DNA of 64,000 nucleotides from Marinomonas balearica (GCF_004362145.1 NZ_SNXC01000001.1:1-64000); one strand, 5' to 3'; positions 17,041 through 25,958 are shown, counted from the stretch's first letter. The notes: generated by a model not told the origin, from the letters alone. A program made the numbers and translations.

Positions 17041-17063
17041 GCTTTCTGAGCGTCTCAGAAAGC
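17041..17063. promoter_or_regulatory. Perfect 23-nt inverted repeat upstream of the MFS gene
   Basis: GCTTTCTGAG-CGT-CTCAGAAAGC has 10-bp perfect arms. It lies 61 bp upstream of the MFS start and about 270 bp from the end of the DUF2157-like gene. It could be a dimeric regulator site or an RNA hairpin in the MFS leader; no T-run follows on either strand. Nothing else recognisable fills 16980-17331. Confidence 0.5.
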
Positions 17064-17331
17064 GTATTTGCACTGTCCTTTTTGATCTATATACAGACTA
17101 TTGATCTGCGTGAACACTAGTCTGGTGATGGCTTCTAGCATGTTACGTGTTGTCGCACTGCTTTTTTGCACGAGGGTGCTGTGCAAAAAAGTCGTTATTT
17201 AGACCGTGCGTACTGCCTTGTACATGCCTAGATTTGAATCTGGCAAGGTGTCATTTTCAGTGGCCACCATACCGCGATAATGGATACTTTTTTTGCCTAA
17301 AAGCGACATTTTTCAGCCGTCATAGGACCGA

Positions 17332-18327
17332 TTAGGGGACTTTAATTCGCACCGGATCGGGCAGTACTCTCACAATTTGTGCTCTGGCCTTATGCCAGAA
17401 CCCGGATAATACCAGCAATGATAAGCCAAGTGTCACACCAACGGTTGCAAGACTGTCTTCTAACATGCCGTAGGTGTTCATAAAGTCAACGAGCGCATAC
17501 AAAACATACGCTAAGGCCGACACCATAAATGCACGGCGATCGATAATTAGAGAGATAACAGTAAGCACCAGATACAAAGCAATGATGGAGAGCAATTGCG
17601 TGCCACCTGTATTATCGGCTGTTAGGTTAGCAAAGACCGAATGAACGATCAGCGGTGCTGCGCTTAGGTGTAGCCAGAATGCGATGTCGGATTGTTTTTT
17701 AACGCGTTTTCTGTCCTGAGCGTCCCACCAAATAGCAAAGGCAAATAAGAGCGCGCCGGAAATAAACGCCAATTCGTCAATGTATTGAATGTCTTGTAGG
17801 GTAGGGAAGACAGACAGTGCCAGCGAAACAAAGAACACAAGCGTTGCGATAGCGCCTGCCGCAATGGTGATAGGTACAGCAAAACGGCGCCAGTGTAGAT
17901 AGGCTGCGGCGACGGTTACGATAGCGGAAATGATTAAACTGTTTTCTTCGGCGGCAATAATAGACATAAAGAAAATAGAACAAGCGCTGAAAATTCCGCC
18001 AGTGAAACTCAGTAGCAAGACTATCGCAGGCAGTGCCATTTTGCGTTTTAACACGAAAAACTCTGCTAACCCCCACGACGCGACAGCGGCCAATAGCGGA
18101 CCTACGGCATCATGGAAAGAGTCGCCTAACCAGACGAGAGAGAACAAAAATAACCCCATCGCAATGACGACGAAGATGTCGTTGAAGCTTGTGATCAATC
18201 GAACATTTTCTTCGTCCGCAGACGTTGTATGTCGCATGGACTGCATATAATCACGAAAGCTCGCAACATCCTCCGGTTGAAAAATGCCTTGAGCGGCGGC
18301 GTTGTCTAGATCTTCATCCGTGTACAT
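17332..18327 (-). CDS. DUF2157-like multi-spanning membrane protein
   Basis: About 331 residues from the preferred start at 18327 (MYTDEDLDNAAAQGIF), which has AAAGGC upstream. The frame is open further to 18396 but without a better start. The soluble N-terminus (DLDNAAAQGIFQPEDVASFRDYM) resembles the helical lead of DUF2157 proteins. About ten hydrophobic helices follow in pairs, such as FVVIAMGLFLFSLVWLGDSF and LPAIVLLLSFTGGIFSACSI. The C-terminus ends with a basic stretch. Function unknown. It is divergent from an AraC-type regulator gene. Confidence 0.65.
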   Translation of the reverse strand: MYTDEDLDNAAAQGIFQPEDVASFRDYMQSMRHTTSADEENVRLITSFNDIFVVIAMGLFLFSLVWLGDSFHDAVGPLLAAVASWGLAEFFVLKRKMALPAIVLLLSFTGGIFSACSIFFMSIIAAEENSLIISAIVTVAAAYLHWRRFAVPITIAAGAIATLVFFVSLALSVFPTLQDIQYIDELAFISGALLFAFAIWWDAQDRKRVKKQSDIAFWLHLSAAPLIVHSVFANLTADNTGGTQLLSIIALYLVLTVISLIIDRRAFMVSALAYVLYALVDFMNTYGMLEDSLATVGVTLGLSLLVLSGFWHKARAQIVRVLPDPVRIKVP

Positions 18328-18453
18328 GTTTATGGTGCCTTTATGATGAATGTTTACTTTTAAAGCGTGTGAGGCGTACCATGAAGGATAACGCATCGCG
18401 TTTCAAGGTTGTCACATTCTTTCCTTAGAAACAAAGAGATTCGAAGCACTGTT

Positions 18454-19287
18454 ATGACTCCAACAACTCAACCACTATTTTGGCGAGATACCGCGCTTCC
18501 TTTTGTAGAACTTCGACACATTATCGATGGGCACAAGGTTCGCTATGTTCCTCATTCACATGAGCAATGGTCGATTGGTGCTATCTTAGGCGGTGAGAGC
18601 GCGTACCTCTGCGCCGATCGTATATACGATGTCGCAGCGGGAGATTTGGTTATCATGAACCCGCAGTTGGTGCATGCCTGTAACCCCAAAGTCGGATCAC
18701 CTTGGTCCTACTATATGATGCATGTCGATTGTGACTGGTTAGCAAAGCTTCTTCATCGAAACGGCGTGAGATCAACGCCTTCATGGGAACCAAGTCAAAC
18801 GGACTGGCTGACGTCGCCTGATTTGTTTGAGCGCTATAGGGCAATGGCGGAGGTTTTATTCTCTGAGCACGGAGCACAGAGTGATAAAACAACGGCACTG
18901 GAATCATTCTTATGCCACTTGTTTGAATCGATCGACAAAGCCGCTGCTCAAGAATCAAAACTTCCAGTGACGCCAAATAAGCTAGCACGAGTCGCGAATT
19001 ATTTGTTGGAACATTGCCATTTAGAGACGCCTATCGAGGACATTGCAGACCAGTTTGGTTACAGCGCCAGCTATTTGACGCGTCAATTTAAGCAATATTA
19101 TAAGATGACACCTCACGCATACCGATTAAATCGTCGCATCCAGCTTGGTCAGCTAGCACTAAAAAATGGCGTGCCTATTGCGGAGGTTGCTAACGCATTT
19201 GGGTTTAGTGATCAGGCGCACTTTCAACGCGTCTTTAAAGAGCGAGTGGCCGCAACACCGAATCAATATCGCTCTATACATCGTTAA
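18454..19287 (+). CDS. AraC-family transcription regulator (cupin-type sensor)
   Basis: About 277 residues. The start at 18454 (MTPTTQPLFWRD) is preferred because the domain begins there; an upstream methionine at 18409 is possible. The N-terminal AraC-type cupin shows VRYVPHSHEQWSIGAI, GDLVIMNPQLVHACNP and YYMMHVDCDWL. The C-terminal module has two helix-turn-helix motifs (TPIEDIADQFGYSASYLTRQ; VPIAEVANAFGFSDQAHFQR). It is convergent with a LysE-family exporter gene, 17 bp between stops. Such AraC/LysE pairs are common and suggest control of amino acid export. Confidence 0.88.
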   Translation: MTPTTQPLFWRDTALPFVELRHIIDGHKVRYVPHSHEQWSIGAILGGESAYLCADRIYDVAAGDLVIMNPQLVHACNPKVGSPWSYYMMHVDCDWLAKLLHRNGVRSTPSWEPSQTDWLTSPDLFERYRAMAEVLFSEHGAQSDKTTALESFLCHLFESIDKAAAQESKLPVTPNKLARVANYLLEHCHLETPIEDIADQFGYSASYLTRQFKQYYKMTPHAYRLNRRIQLGQLALKNGVPIAEVANAFGFSDQAHFQRVFKERVAATPNQYRSIHR

Positions 19288-19304
19288 GAGTATTCGTCGC
19301 GGCG

Positions 19305-19919
19305 CTACGTGACATTGATTAAGATCGTCAAACAGCTTAACGCCAGCCCAATCGCAAGGGTTTTGTTTAATCGTCGAACTCTTATTGGTGTGCTCAACCA
19401 ATTGCCTAATACCGCGCCTGCCATTACCCAAGCACTGAGCGACAACCAACAAATGGGCAGGTAGACCACGATAAACATCAACAGCAATGCGTGGTCTTCT
19501 CCGTTTGACCCAGTTGCATAGGTTGCGATTCCAGAAAACGACGCGAGCCATGCTTTTGGGTTAACCCATTGCATTATTGCTCCTGTCCAAAAGGTAGGTG
19601 CATTATGAGAGTGTTTATCTGCTATTTCGCCGTCATCTTTGAAAAGCTGATAGCTTAGATATAAAAGAAACAAAACCCCCGCCCCTTGAAGCGCTGGAAT
19701 AAACCAAGGTAACGCCGTAATGAGGTGGTGCAGCCCTAAGCCAATCAAACCAAATAAGGCAATAAAGCCAAGTGTTGATCCTGTCACGAACATCAAACCT
19801 ACAAACACACCAAATCGTGCAGCGCTGCTAATGCACACTAGGTTCACCGGACCCGGTGAAAGCGACGATGCCAATGCAAACATACTCATAGGTATTAGAA
19901 TCGAAGCACTCATAACCAC
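19305..19919 (-). CDS. LysE/RhtB-family amino acid exporter
   Basis: A 204-residue inner-membrane protein with six predicted helices. The family motif SLSPGPVNLVCISSAARFG is near residues 19-37 and GLMFVTGSTLGFIALFGLIG follows. The mid segment LFLLYLSYQLFKDD and the second-half motif WTGAIMQWVNPKAWLASFSG complete the LysE fold. The start may also be the third codon, also methionine. It exports amino acids or related metabolites in proton exchange; which one is not determined. Confidence 0.9.
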   Translation of the reverse strand: MVMSASILIPMSMFALASSLSPGPVNLVCISSAARFGVFVGLMFVTGSTLGFIALFGLIGLGLHHLITALPWFIPALQGAGVLFLLYLSYQLFKDDGEIADKHSHNAPTFWTGAIMQWVNPKAWLASFSGIATYATGSNGEDHALLLMFIVVYLPICWLSLSAWVMAGAVLGNWLSTPIRVRRLNKTLAIGLALSCLTILINVT

Positions 19920-20044
19920 TCCTTTTTATGATAGAAAATGAATAAAAGGAGTTTCGCAGGCGAGCGAAGTTAGGTATTGAAGAATACTGACCAACTAAAA
20001 GAACGGGGTTGTTTTGACACAGTTAGATGAGATCCGTTTGAGAA

Positions 20045-20734
20045 TCAGTTGTTAGGTAATTGAGACGAGCGATTGAGATTGGCAAGTTCACTCTCATCAG
20101 GCCAAACAACCGATTGAGCGTTAATCAACTGATAGAAGCTCATTACTTTAGGTGGGTTGTTCTGCAAAAACCGTCTTAACAATGTGAGCGTTTTTTCTCC
20201 CTTAATGGAAGTGGGAATAATCGCATGCAGCGGGTGTGCACCGGAGTCACTTTGAATGTAGAAAGCGGTATTTGGCGAAGCGTGCGCTTTGCTAATCAAA
20301 GCCTGAAAGAGTTCACTGGGCACTAAAGGGGTATCACACGGGGAAATGAGCAGATGCGAGCACTGGGCATCGATTTTTTCTAACCTGTGTTCTTTTATAG
20401 GTTCCTGCATGCGCTCTAGGCCGGCAAGAATACCTGATAGAGGGCCTTTATCCTGAAACTCGGGGATGTCCTGAACAATGTCTATTTCGCCTGATGTGAG
20501 TGCAATGTAGTCGTCAATTTGGCGATTAGCACTGAGCAGTAGCGGCGAGCATAAAGGTGCTAATACAGCGTGAGCATAGCCAACCATCGGCTTGCCTTGA
20601 AAGTCGACGAGCCCTTTCTCTACTCCGCCCATACGGCTGCCTCGGCCGCCGGACAGGATCAATCCAGCAACGGTAATTGAAGACGTGTTGTTTATATGGC
20701 TTGTATCTACGCGACTTGTGTCCGTTTGAAGCAT
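20045..20734 (-). CDS. mobA: Molybdenum cofactor guanylyltransferase MobA
   Basis: About 229 residues (start at 20734; the frame is open to 20755). The nucleotide-binding loop is AGLILSGGRGSRMGGVEKGL, the classic GGxxxRMGGxdKgl signature, followed by FQGKPMVGYA. Then come LLISPCDTPLVPSELF, with the metal-binding Asp, and the PLHAIIP segment. It attaches GMP to molybdopterin to form the bis-MGD cofactor used by NasA. It overlaps the end of the preceding gene and closes the nasA operon, so cofactor supply is co-expressed with its user. The first 25 residues are a polar extension. Confidence 0.9.
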   Translation of the reverse strand: MLQTDTSRVDTSHINNTSSITVAGLILSGGRGSRMGGVEKGLVDFQGKPMVGYAHAVLAPLCSPLLLSANRQIDDYIALTSGEIDIVQDIPEFQDKGPLSGILAGLERMQEPIKEHRLEKIDAQCSHLLISPCDTPLVPSELFQALISKAHASPNTAFYIQSDSGAHPLHAIIPTSIKGEKTLTLLRRFLQNNPPKVMSFYQLINAQSVVWPDESELANLNRSSQLPNN

Positions 20735-21720
20735 TGTTTGTCTCTTTGTTGCCACAGGACTTCCGCTTTTTTCAAAGCCTGCTCTCTATTGAAATCTGGA
20801 AAGAGCATCATGACAACGACCGTGAGGGTTTGCAATACGGCTTGTTGACCGAAAGCGTCTTCGCTTGATCCTGACCAATGTTCAAGTAATCGAATAGGAT
20901 CTAAATTGTCTTTTTGGCGAACGTGTTGCTGTTCGGCTTTGTTCCATGTTTGCCAATCAGGAACTTGGTTAGTATTGCCTTTTAGAAAACCCACTGTGAC
21001 ATCACGTTCAGGATTTACTTCTGCTTCCCCATTGCCGCCTCGAAACACCGCGACCGACGGGTCTTTTAAAATCTCTGCCGCGTCTAAATGAAGTTCATCG
21101 TACCCTTTGTGAAACACGCCATGAACACTGTGTTTTGCATTGAATGGATTCATCATCCGAACCACTGTGTTGACGGGAGAACGCAGCCCCAGAGTCAGTT
21201 TTAGATCCATTAGTTCGGCTAAATTCGTTGAAATGGCGTTTAACGGAACATAAGTGAAGTTACCCCGCTCAAGGTTTTCCTCTGCTTCTTGAATTGTATC
21301 GGCAGAGCTTAAACCCAACCACTGGATCGTCTCTTGCACATAGATACGGTTCTCTTCATCAAATGAGTGACCGTGCATTGCAACTTTATAGCCGGCTTGT
21401 GCAAGGGTTAAAGCAGACAGCAAAAACCAAGGTAATTCATTACGTTTTCCTGCGTAGGCTGGCCAGTCGATATCGACTTGAGATGCGTTTGTGCGGTTTT
21501 GCGCTAAAAACTCTCGAACCGCACGAGTGAATCCTACGGTTTCTGCCACCGTTTCTTCTCGAATGCGAATAAGCATCCAAAAGGCTCCGATTTGTTCAGG
21601 CAGTGCTTGATTGTTCAGAATCATTTGCATAGCAAGTTGCGCTTCTTCTGACGTCAAGCTTCTGGTGCCTTTTTTGCCACGCCCAAGGATTTTAATAAAG
21701 TGTTTAAAATCGTCGATCAT
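20707..21720 (-). CDS. TrpD2/YbiB-like glycosyl (phosphoribosyl) transferase-fold protein
   Basis: A 337-residue member of the anthranilate phosphoribosyltransferase-like family that includes TrpD2/YbiB. The N-terminal helical domain (LTSEEAQLAMQMILNNQALPEQIGAFWMLIRIREET) is followed by an alpha/beta domain (PWFLLSALTLAQAGYKVAMHG, LGLRSPVNTVVRMMNP, VFRGGNGEAEVNPERDV). It lacks the clear PRPP-binding glycine motif of true TrpD. YbiB-like proteins bind DNA or RNA rather than making tryptophan. A homologue often sits between nasA and mobA in gammaproteobacteria. The start overlaps the nasA stop by 4 bp (ATGA). Its role in nitrate assimilation is unknown. Confidence 0.8.
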   Translation of the reverse strand: MIDDFKHFIKILGRGKKGTRSLTSEEAQLAMQMILNNQALPEQIGAFWMLIRIREETVAETVGFTRAVREFLAQNRTNASQVDIDWPAYAGKRNELPWFLLSALTLAQAGYKVAMHGHSFDEENRIYVQETIQWLGLSSADTIQEAEENLERGNFTYVPLNAISTNLAELMDLKLTLGLRSPVNTVVRMMNPFNAKHSVHGVFHKGYDELHLDAAEILKDPSVAVFRGGNGEAEVNPERDVTVGFLKGNTNQVPDWQTWNKAEQQHVRQKDNLDPIRLLEHWSGSSEDAFGQQAVLQTLTVVVMMLFPDFNREQALKKAEVLWQQRDKQCFKRTQVA

Positions 21721-24485
21721 GAGGCTAACTCCTCACTGTCTAAGGTCGTTGATGTCGTGCTGGTGGACTCTATGAGTGCTTTTAGCTCAGGGATGCAGGA
21801 GCCGCAGTTTGTGCCGCATTTTAGGGAATCACCTAGTGCCTCGGCCGAACGACAACCTTTGTGGATGCTGGCTTCTATTTGTTTGCTTCCGACTTGGAAG
21901 CAGGAACATATAATGTCACCTTTGTCTTCGACATCGGTCGGTAAGCCTGCGAGCAGCGCGATTCGTTCCGATGTGTTGAGCGGGTCTTCTCGCTCGAACA
22001 GGCTGGTCAACCAGCGGCTGTCTGGTAAATTGGGGAACGGTGAAAAATAGAATGCGGCGACAAGGCGAGATTCACTGCCTTCTTTTGTGATGAAAGCAAA
22101 GCGATGTTCGTTTGTAATCGGGTTCGTATAGGTCAGGCATACAATGTCGCCTGAATTAGCGCTCTGTTCCGACTCATTATGTATCGCTTGTTGTACGAGA
22201 GATGTGAGATCCAAAGGCAATTTAATCGCGACTTCGTAGCGTTTTCCTTTGGGAATGGTAACGTCGCTCCAGTAATCAAACGCCGACAGTTCAAGTGGGT
22301 TCAAAGCGAGTGCATAACCATAATACCTGCATTCTACAGGCTCTAAATTAACGCAAGCATGTTTAGATTCTGGTTGTCCTGAAAGAGGGTCAAATACTTG
22401 AGGAACCAAACTGGAAATGACGTTTGCACTGTTGTATTGATTGGTCCAGTGAATCGGAACAAAGACGTTTCCTGATTTTTGTTTTTCATTGATTTTAGCG
22501 CGCATCAATACCTCGCCAACACGCGAGCTTAATTTCACCAGTGTTTTGTCTTTTACGGCCAAACGTTCTGCGTCACTGGGTGACATTTCCACGTAAGGTT
22601 GCTCACTGTGGTTGAGCAGAATAGAGGCTTTACCTGTACGCGTCATAGTATGCCATTGATCGCGCAGGCGTCCTGTATTGAGAACAAGAGGCCATTGTTC
22701 GCTTGGACGTTCAACGGGCGCTTTAGGCGTAATGGGAATAAAGCGAGCTTTTCGGTCGGGAGTGAAAAACAAACCGTCTTCAAACATTCGCTTTGTGCCT
22801 TGTGGCTGGCTAGGCGTAACTGGCCACTGTATGGGCGAAAGTGCATCGTATTCAGGCTTGCTGAGCGTACTTAACTCACCAATATCAAAGTCTCGTAACG
22901 TTGAACCAGCGTTTTCAAAGGCGGAAAGCGCAGCGTGTTCGATGAAAATTTCGTTAGGGCTAGCGTAGTTAAACGCCTTCATAAAGCCCATACGTTTTGC
23001 GACTTCGCACATTGCCCACCAGTCGTGTTTCGCTTCTCCAGGAGCTGGCAGTAAACCTCGTTGACGAGATATGCGTCGTTCCGAGTTGGTGACTGTTCCG
23101 TCTTTTTCGCTCCACGTGGTTGCGGGCAGCAATACGTCAGCCATCGCGGCTGTGTCGGTGTTCATTTGGCAATCACTGACAATCACCAACTCACATTTTT
23201 CTAAAGCTCTGCGGACTTGGTTGGTGTCTGGCAAACTGACCATCGGGTTCGTCGACATAATCCAGACCACTTTTACCTTGCCTTCTTCGATGGCTTGAAA
23301 CATATCGACGGCTTTTAAGCCGTTCTGCGTTGCCATTTTGGGCGCTTGCCAAAACTGTTGGACTAAATCTATGGCGCCGGGTGTGGCAAAGTCCATATGC
23401 GCCGCTAATTGGTTTGCGAGTCCGCCGACTTCTCGGCCACCCATCGCGTTAGGTTGACCAGTAATTGAAAACGGCCCCATGCCTTCGCGGCCAATACGAC
23501 CCGTTGCCAGATGACAATTAATAATGGCATTGGCTTTGTCTACACCGCTGGAAGATTGGTTAACGCCTTGAGAATAAAAAGAAACGGTGCGCTCCGTTTG
23601 GCACCACCATTCGACTAATTTACTGAGTTCGTTGACTGATATGCCCGCTTCTTGGGCTGCGCTTTCGATGCTTGGTGAGGATGCACGAGCTGCTTGAACA
23701 GTATCTTTAAAACCGTTGGTGTGGTCATTGATAAATTGAGAATCCAGTTTTCCTCGGCGTTCCGATTCAACCAGCAGAGTGTTAAAGATAAGCGCGTCAC
23801 TGCCGGGCGTTATAGCAAGGTGAAGGTCTGCAATATCGCATGTAGCCGTTTCTCTTGGGTCGATTACGACGACTTTCATTTCAGGACGTTTTTGTTTTGC
23901 GGCGGATATACGTTGAAACAAAACGGGATGCGTCCAAGCCGCATTGGAACCAATCATAATCAGAAGATCACACTGCTCTAAATCTTCATAACAACAGGGA
24001 ACAGTGTCTGTGCCGAAAGCACGCTTGTAGCCGACCACGGCTGACGCCATGCAGAGTCGAGAATTGGTATCGACGTTTGCTGTGCCAATAAACCCTTTGG
24101 CGAGCTTATTTGCCACATAATAATCTTCGGTAAGAATTTGGCCCGAGAGGTAGAAAGCAAAAGCGTCGGGACCGTGCTCCTCAACGACTTGCTTTATTTT
24201 TGTGCTGATTGTGTCTAGAGCAGTATCCCAAGACGCTTGTTTACCCTTTACAACGGGGTGCAACAAACGTCCATCGAGCCCAAGTGTATCGATTAAGTTA
24301 CTGCCTTTAACACACAGGCGACCAAAATTAGCAGGATGATGGGCATCACCGCATACTTTATTTTTATCGTTTTTATTTTTGTTGTTCTCAAGCGGTCTGA
24401 TATCTTCTTTCCACTCATTGACTGGAAAATCGACACCACAGCCAACCCCGCAATACGGGCAGGTTGTTTTACCTATCACCTGCAC
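21717..24485 (-). CDS. nasA: Assimilatory nitrate reductase catalytic subunit NasA
   Basis: A 922-residue cytosolic molybdoenzyme that reduces nitrate to nitrite. The N-terminal [4Fe-4S] ligands are Cys9, 12 and 16 (CPYCGVGC) with the fourth in GRLCVKGSNL (about 59). The bis-MGD domains include DTNSRLCMASAVVGYKRAFG, in which the Cys is a likely Mo ligand, GSNAAWTHPVLF, and the C-terminal MGD-binding segment NTGRLRDQWHTMTRTGK. A BFD-type [2Fe-2S] domain at about 862-905 (CSCFQ, then KCGTNCGSC) receives electrons. The start is GTG with GAGAGG upstream. The leader holds a 21-bp-arm terminator and, further up, a sigma-54 element. The electron donor is probably the flavoprotein at 28540-29823. Confidence 0.95.
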   Translation of the reverse strand: MQVIGKTTCPYCGVGCGVDFPVNEWKEDIRPLENNKNKNDKNKVCGDAHHPANFGRLCVKGSNLIDTLGLDGRLLHPVVKGKQASWDTALDTISTKIKQVVEEHGPDAFAFYLSGQILTEDYYVANKLAKGFIGTANVDTNSRLCMASAVVGYKRAFGTDTVPCCYEDLEQCDLLIMIGSNAAWTHPVLFQRISAAKQKRPEMKVVVIDPRETATCDIADLHLAITPGSDALIFNTLLVESERRGKLDSQFINDHTNGFKDTVQAARASSPSIESAAQEAGISVNELSKLVEWWCQTERTVSFYSQGVNQSSSGVDKANAIINCHLATGRIGREGMGPFSITGQPNAMGGREVGGLANQLAAHMDFATPGAIDLVQQFWQAPKMATQNGLKAVDMFQAIEEGKVKVVWIMSTNPMVSLPDTNQVRRALEKCELVIVSDCQMNTDTAAMADVLLPATTWSEKDGTVTNSERRISRQRGLLPAPGEAKHDWWAMCEVAKRMGFMKAFNYASPNEIFIEHAALSAFENAGSTLRDFDIGELSTLSKPEYDALSPIQWPVTPSQPQGTKRMFEDGLFFTPDRKARFIPITPKAPVERPSEQWPLVLNTGRLRDQWHTMTRTGKASILLNHSEQPYVEMSPSDAERLAVKDKTLVKLSSRVGEVLMRAKINEKQKSGNVFVPIHWTNQYNSANVISSLVPQVFDPLSGQPESKHACVNLEPVECRYYGYALALNPLELSAFDYWSDVTIPKGKRYEVAIKLPLDLTSLVQQAIHNESEQSANSGDIVCLTYTNPITNEHRFAFITKEGSESRLVAAFYFSPFPNLPDSRWLTSLFEREDPLNTSERIALLAGLPTDVEDKGDIICSCFQVGSKQIEASIHKGCRSAEALGDSLKCGTNCGSCIPELKALIESTSTTSTTLDSEELAS

Positions 24486-24502
24486 TTGTCTACCTCTCGT
24501 CC

Positions 24503-24569
24503 AAAAAAAAGGCCCAGTTTCCCTTAGAGAAACCGCGAAAAACGCACCTTCTCTAAGGGAAACTGGGCC
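24503..24569 (-). terminator. Leader terminator in front of nasA (attenuator)
   Basis: Arms of 21 perfectly paired bases (24511-24531 and 24549-24569; core AAGGGAAACTGGGCC) with a small inner GCG/CGC stem are followed on the minus strand by eight T residues. It ends 18 bp before the nasA GTG, downstream of the sigma-54 element, so transcripts must read through it. Two smaller hairpins precede it: ACGAC..GTCGT near 24604-24624, and TCGTACTC with loop GGTGGT near 24585-24606. This is the layout of ANTAR (NasR/NasT) antitermination leaders. Confidence 0.85.
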
Positions 24570-24644
24570 ACATTGCCTGACTGATCGTACCCACCACCGA
24601 GTACGACAAGCTAATCGTCGTGCTTACTAGAAGCATTTCATATA

Positions 24645-24662
24645 AAGCAAACTATGAGCCAA
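24645..24662 (-). promoter_or_regulatory. Sigma-54 (-24/-12) promoter of the nasA operon
   Basis: On the minus strand the sequence is TTGGCTCATAGTTTGCTT. GG and GC are exactly 10 bases apart, with TTGC at -12 perfect and one mismatch (T for A) in TGGCAC. It lies about 75 bp upstream of the leader terminator. Confidence 0.75.
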
Positions 24663-24809
24663 CTAATAAAAATTTATATAAATCAAAATACTAGCGTTTC
24701 TAGGCATCGACTATCGATCTAACCTGAAAATAATTTGCTCAGAGTTGGTGCGAAGTGCAGGGTAATAGGGCATGCTTTATTTACTCTCGGTATGTAATTG
24801 CATATCAAA

Positions 24810-24847
24810 TTGAGACCTTTGCTCGTGACTTCGTACAAAGGTCTCAA
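24810..24847. promoter_or_regulatory. 12-bp inverted repeat before the GST gene
   Basis: TTGAGACCTTTG (24810-24821) and CAAAGGTCTCAA (24836-24847) are perfect arms around a 14-nt spacer. It ends 14 bp before the ribosome site AAAGGA of the GST gene. It could be an operator or an RNA hairpin affecting the GST message; no T-run follows, so it is not an obvious terminator. Confidence 0.55.
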
Positions 24848-24870
24848 ATTACGTCAAAAAAGGATTGCTG

Positions 24871-25509
24871 ATGAAACTCTATTTAAATGAAACGTCTCCC
24901 TTCTCACGCGTTGTGACAGCTGTAGCTTTGATGTCGGAAAAGGCTTCTGTTGAGCTTGTTTGGGTGGATCCATGGTCGTCGCCAGATGCATTAAAACAGG
25001 TGAATCCTTTTTGTATCATCCCTGCATTGGAACTCGACGATGGAACCGTTTTGACGGAAAGCATGGTCATTTGTCAGTATCTACTCGCAACCTATCGTAA
25101 CGTCTTCCTCGCACCAATGGACCTTACCAACAAACAAGAAATGGCACTGCTTGGTTCAGCCAAAACTCTAATGGACGTGGCGTTTAAAACGGTGGCATTG
25201 AAGCGCTTTACCGAGGGCAAGAACGAACTGACTACGCGTGGTATCGAGGGGCTAAAAGAAGCGCTTCTAAGGTCGAAAACAGACATTCGAAAGAATCCCG
25301 CCTACAAAGAGAAAACACTGGCGACGTTATACTTTCATATTGCCCTAGCGTATATACAACTTCGTCATGAGGCGCTGTTTGAACAACATGCAGCAGGAGA
25401 GATTGAAGCTTTTCTTGAAAAATCACCTTTCAGCGACGTATTGGAAACAATTAGCCTTGAGACATTGGCCGAAAAACCGAGCTTTGAGGGTCTTAGAAAT
25501 AGTATTTAA
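24871..25509 (+). CDS. Glutathione S-transferase family protein
   Basis: A 212-residue cytosolic protein starting at the ATG at 24871 (AAAGGA 8 bp upstream). The thioredoxin-like N-terminal domain shows MKLYLNETSPFSRVVTAVAL with Ser at the catalytic position, VNPFCIIPALELDDG with the cis-proline, and TESMVICQYL with the Glu-Ser glutathione contact. The C-terminal half is all-helical. It sits alone on the plus strand between the two nitrate operons, with its own inverted repeat upstream and a shared terminator downstream. No functional link to nitrate use is evident. Confidence 0.85.
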   Translation: MKLYLNETSPFSRVVTAVALMSEKASVELVWVDPWSSPDALKQVNPFCIIPALELDDGTVLTESMVICQYLLATYRNVFLAPMDLTNKQEMALLGSAKTLMDVAFKTVALKRFTEGKNELTTRGIEGLKEALLRSKTDIRKNPAYKEKTLATLYFHIALAYIQLRHEALFEQHAAGEIEAFLEKSPFSDVLETISLETLAEKPSFEGLRNSI

Positions 25510-25515
25510 AGAGAG

Positions 25516-25559
25516 ATAGATAAGGTGTACAGCGCCATTCGCCAATACACCTTATCTAT
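25516..25559. terminator. Bidirectional terminator between GST and nirD
   Basis: Perfect 14-bp arms, ATAGATAAGGTGTA (25516-25529) and TACACCTTATCTAT (25546-25559), lie between two convergent genes, 6 bp after the GST stop and 15 bp before the nirD stop. The T-runs are short on both sides, but position and symmetry suit a shared terminator. Confidence 0.75.
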
Positions 25560-25574
25560 TTGAGCGCTTTGGTA

Positions 25575-25907
25575 TTAGTTCACCGCTACAAATACGTCGC
25601 CGTTTTCAATCTTGGTTTGCCAAGTAGGTAAAATGCAATTTTCATCTTCTAGGCAATGACCGTTTTCAAGGTTGAAATGCTGTTTGTATAACGGGCTCGC
25701 GATCACGGGTTGTCCGTTTAAATCGCCTACAATCCCTCTCGAAAGTACATTGGCTTTGCCAAAAGGATCCCAATTAGACAGAGCAAAGATTTTGATGTGT
25801 TCTGCTTCATCAATGCGAAACAACGCAATTTGTTGTCCGTTTACAAGCGCAGCAGTTCCGATTTCGTTTTCTAGTTCGTCTTGATGACAAATGTATTTCC
25901 AGTTCAT
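25575..25907 (-). CDS. nirD: Nitrite reductase small subunit NirD
   Basis: A 110-residue Rieske-fold protein. The fold landmarks MNWKYICHQDEL, ALVNGQQIALFRI and the segment GDLNGQPVIASPLYKQHFNLENGHCLE are all present. The Cys/His pairs that hold a Rieske cluster are missing, as usual in NirD. It is a partner of NirB in the NAD(P)H-dependent reduction of nitrite to ammonium. It is the last gene of the operon, 70 bp after nirB, with a hairpin in the gap. Confidence 0.93.
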   Translation of the reverse strand: MNWKYICHQDELENEIGTAALVNGQQIALFRIDEAEHIKIFALSNWDPFGKANVLSRGIVGDLNGQPVIASPLYKQHFNLENGHCLEDENCILPTWQTKIENGDVFVAVN

Positions 25908-25933
25908 TTCAGTACCTCTTAACGGCTACCTTT

Positions 25934-25958
25934 TCCCTCCCCTTAGTAAGGGGAGGGA
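25934..25958. repeat. Perfect 25-nt palindromic hairpin between nirB and nirD
   Basis: TCCCTCCCCTTA-G-TAAGGGGAGGGA is a 12-bp-arm palindrome in the 70-bp nirB/nirD gap, followed by a G-run (GGGGGG, 25965-25970). There is no T-run, so it is probably an mRNA-stabilising or REP-like element rather than a terminator. Confidence 0.6.

Noticed and set aside
17147-17335. 62-residue open frame upstream of the MFS gene
   Set aside because: Cys/Arg-rich composition, no ribosome site and no family match; it appears to be noise in a non-coding gap.
21717-24485. Periplasmic (NapA) or formate dehydrogenase identity for the molybdoenzyme
   Set aside because: There is no Tat signal, a C-terminal BFD-type cluster is present, and the gene is with nirBD/nrt genes, so assimilatory NasA fits best.
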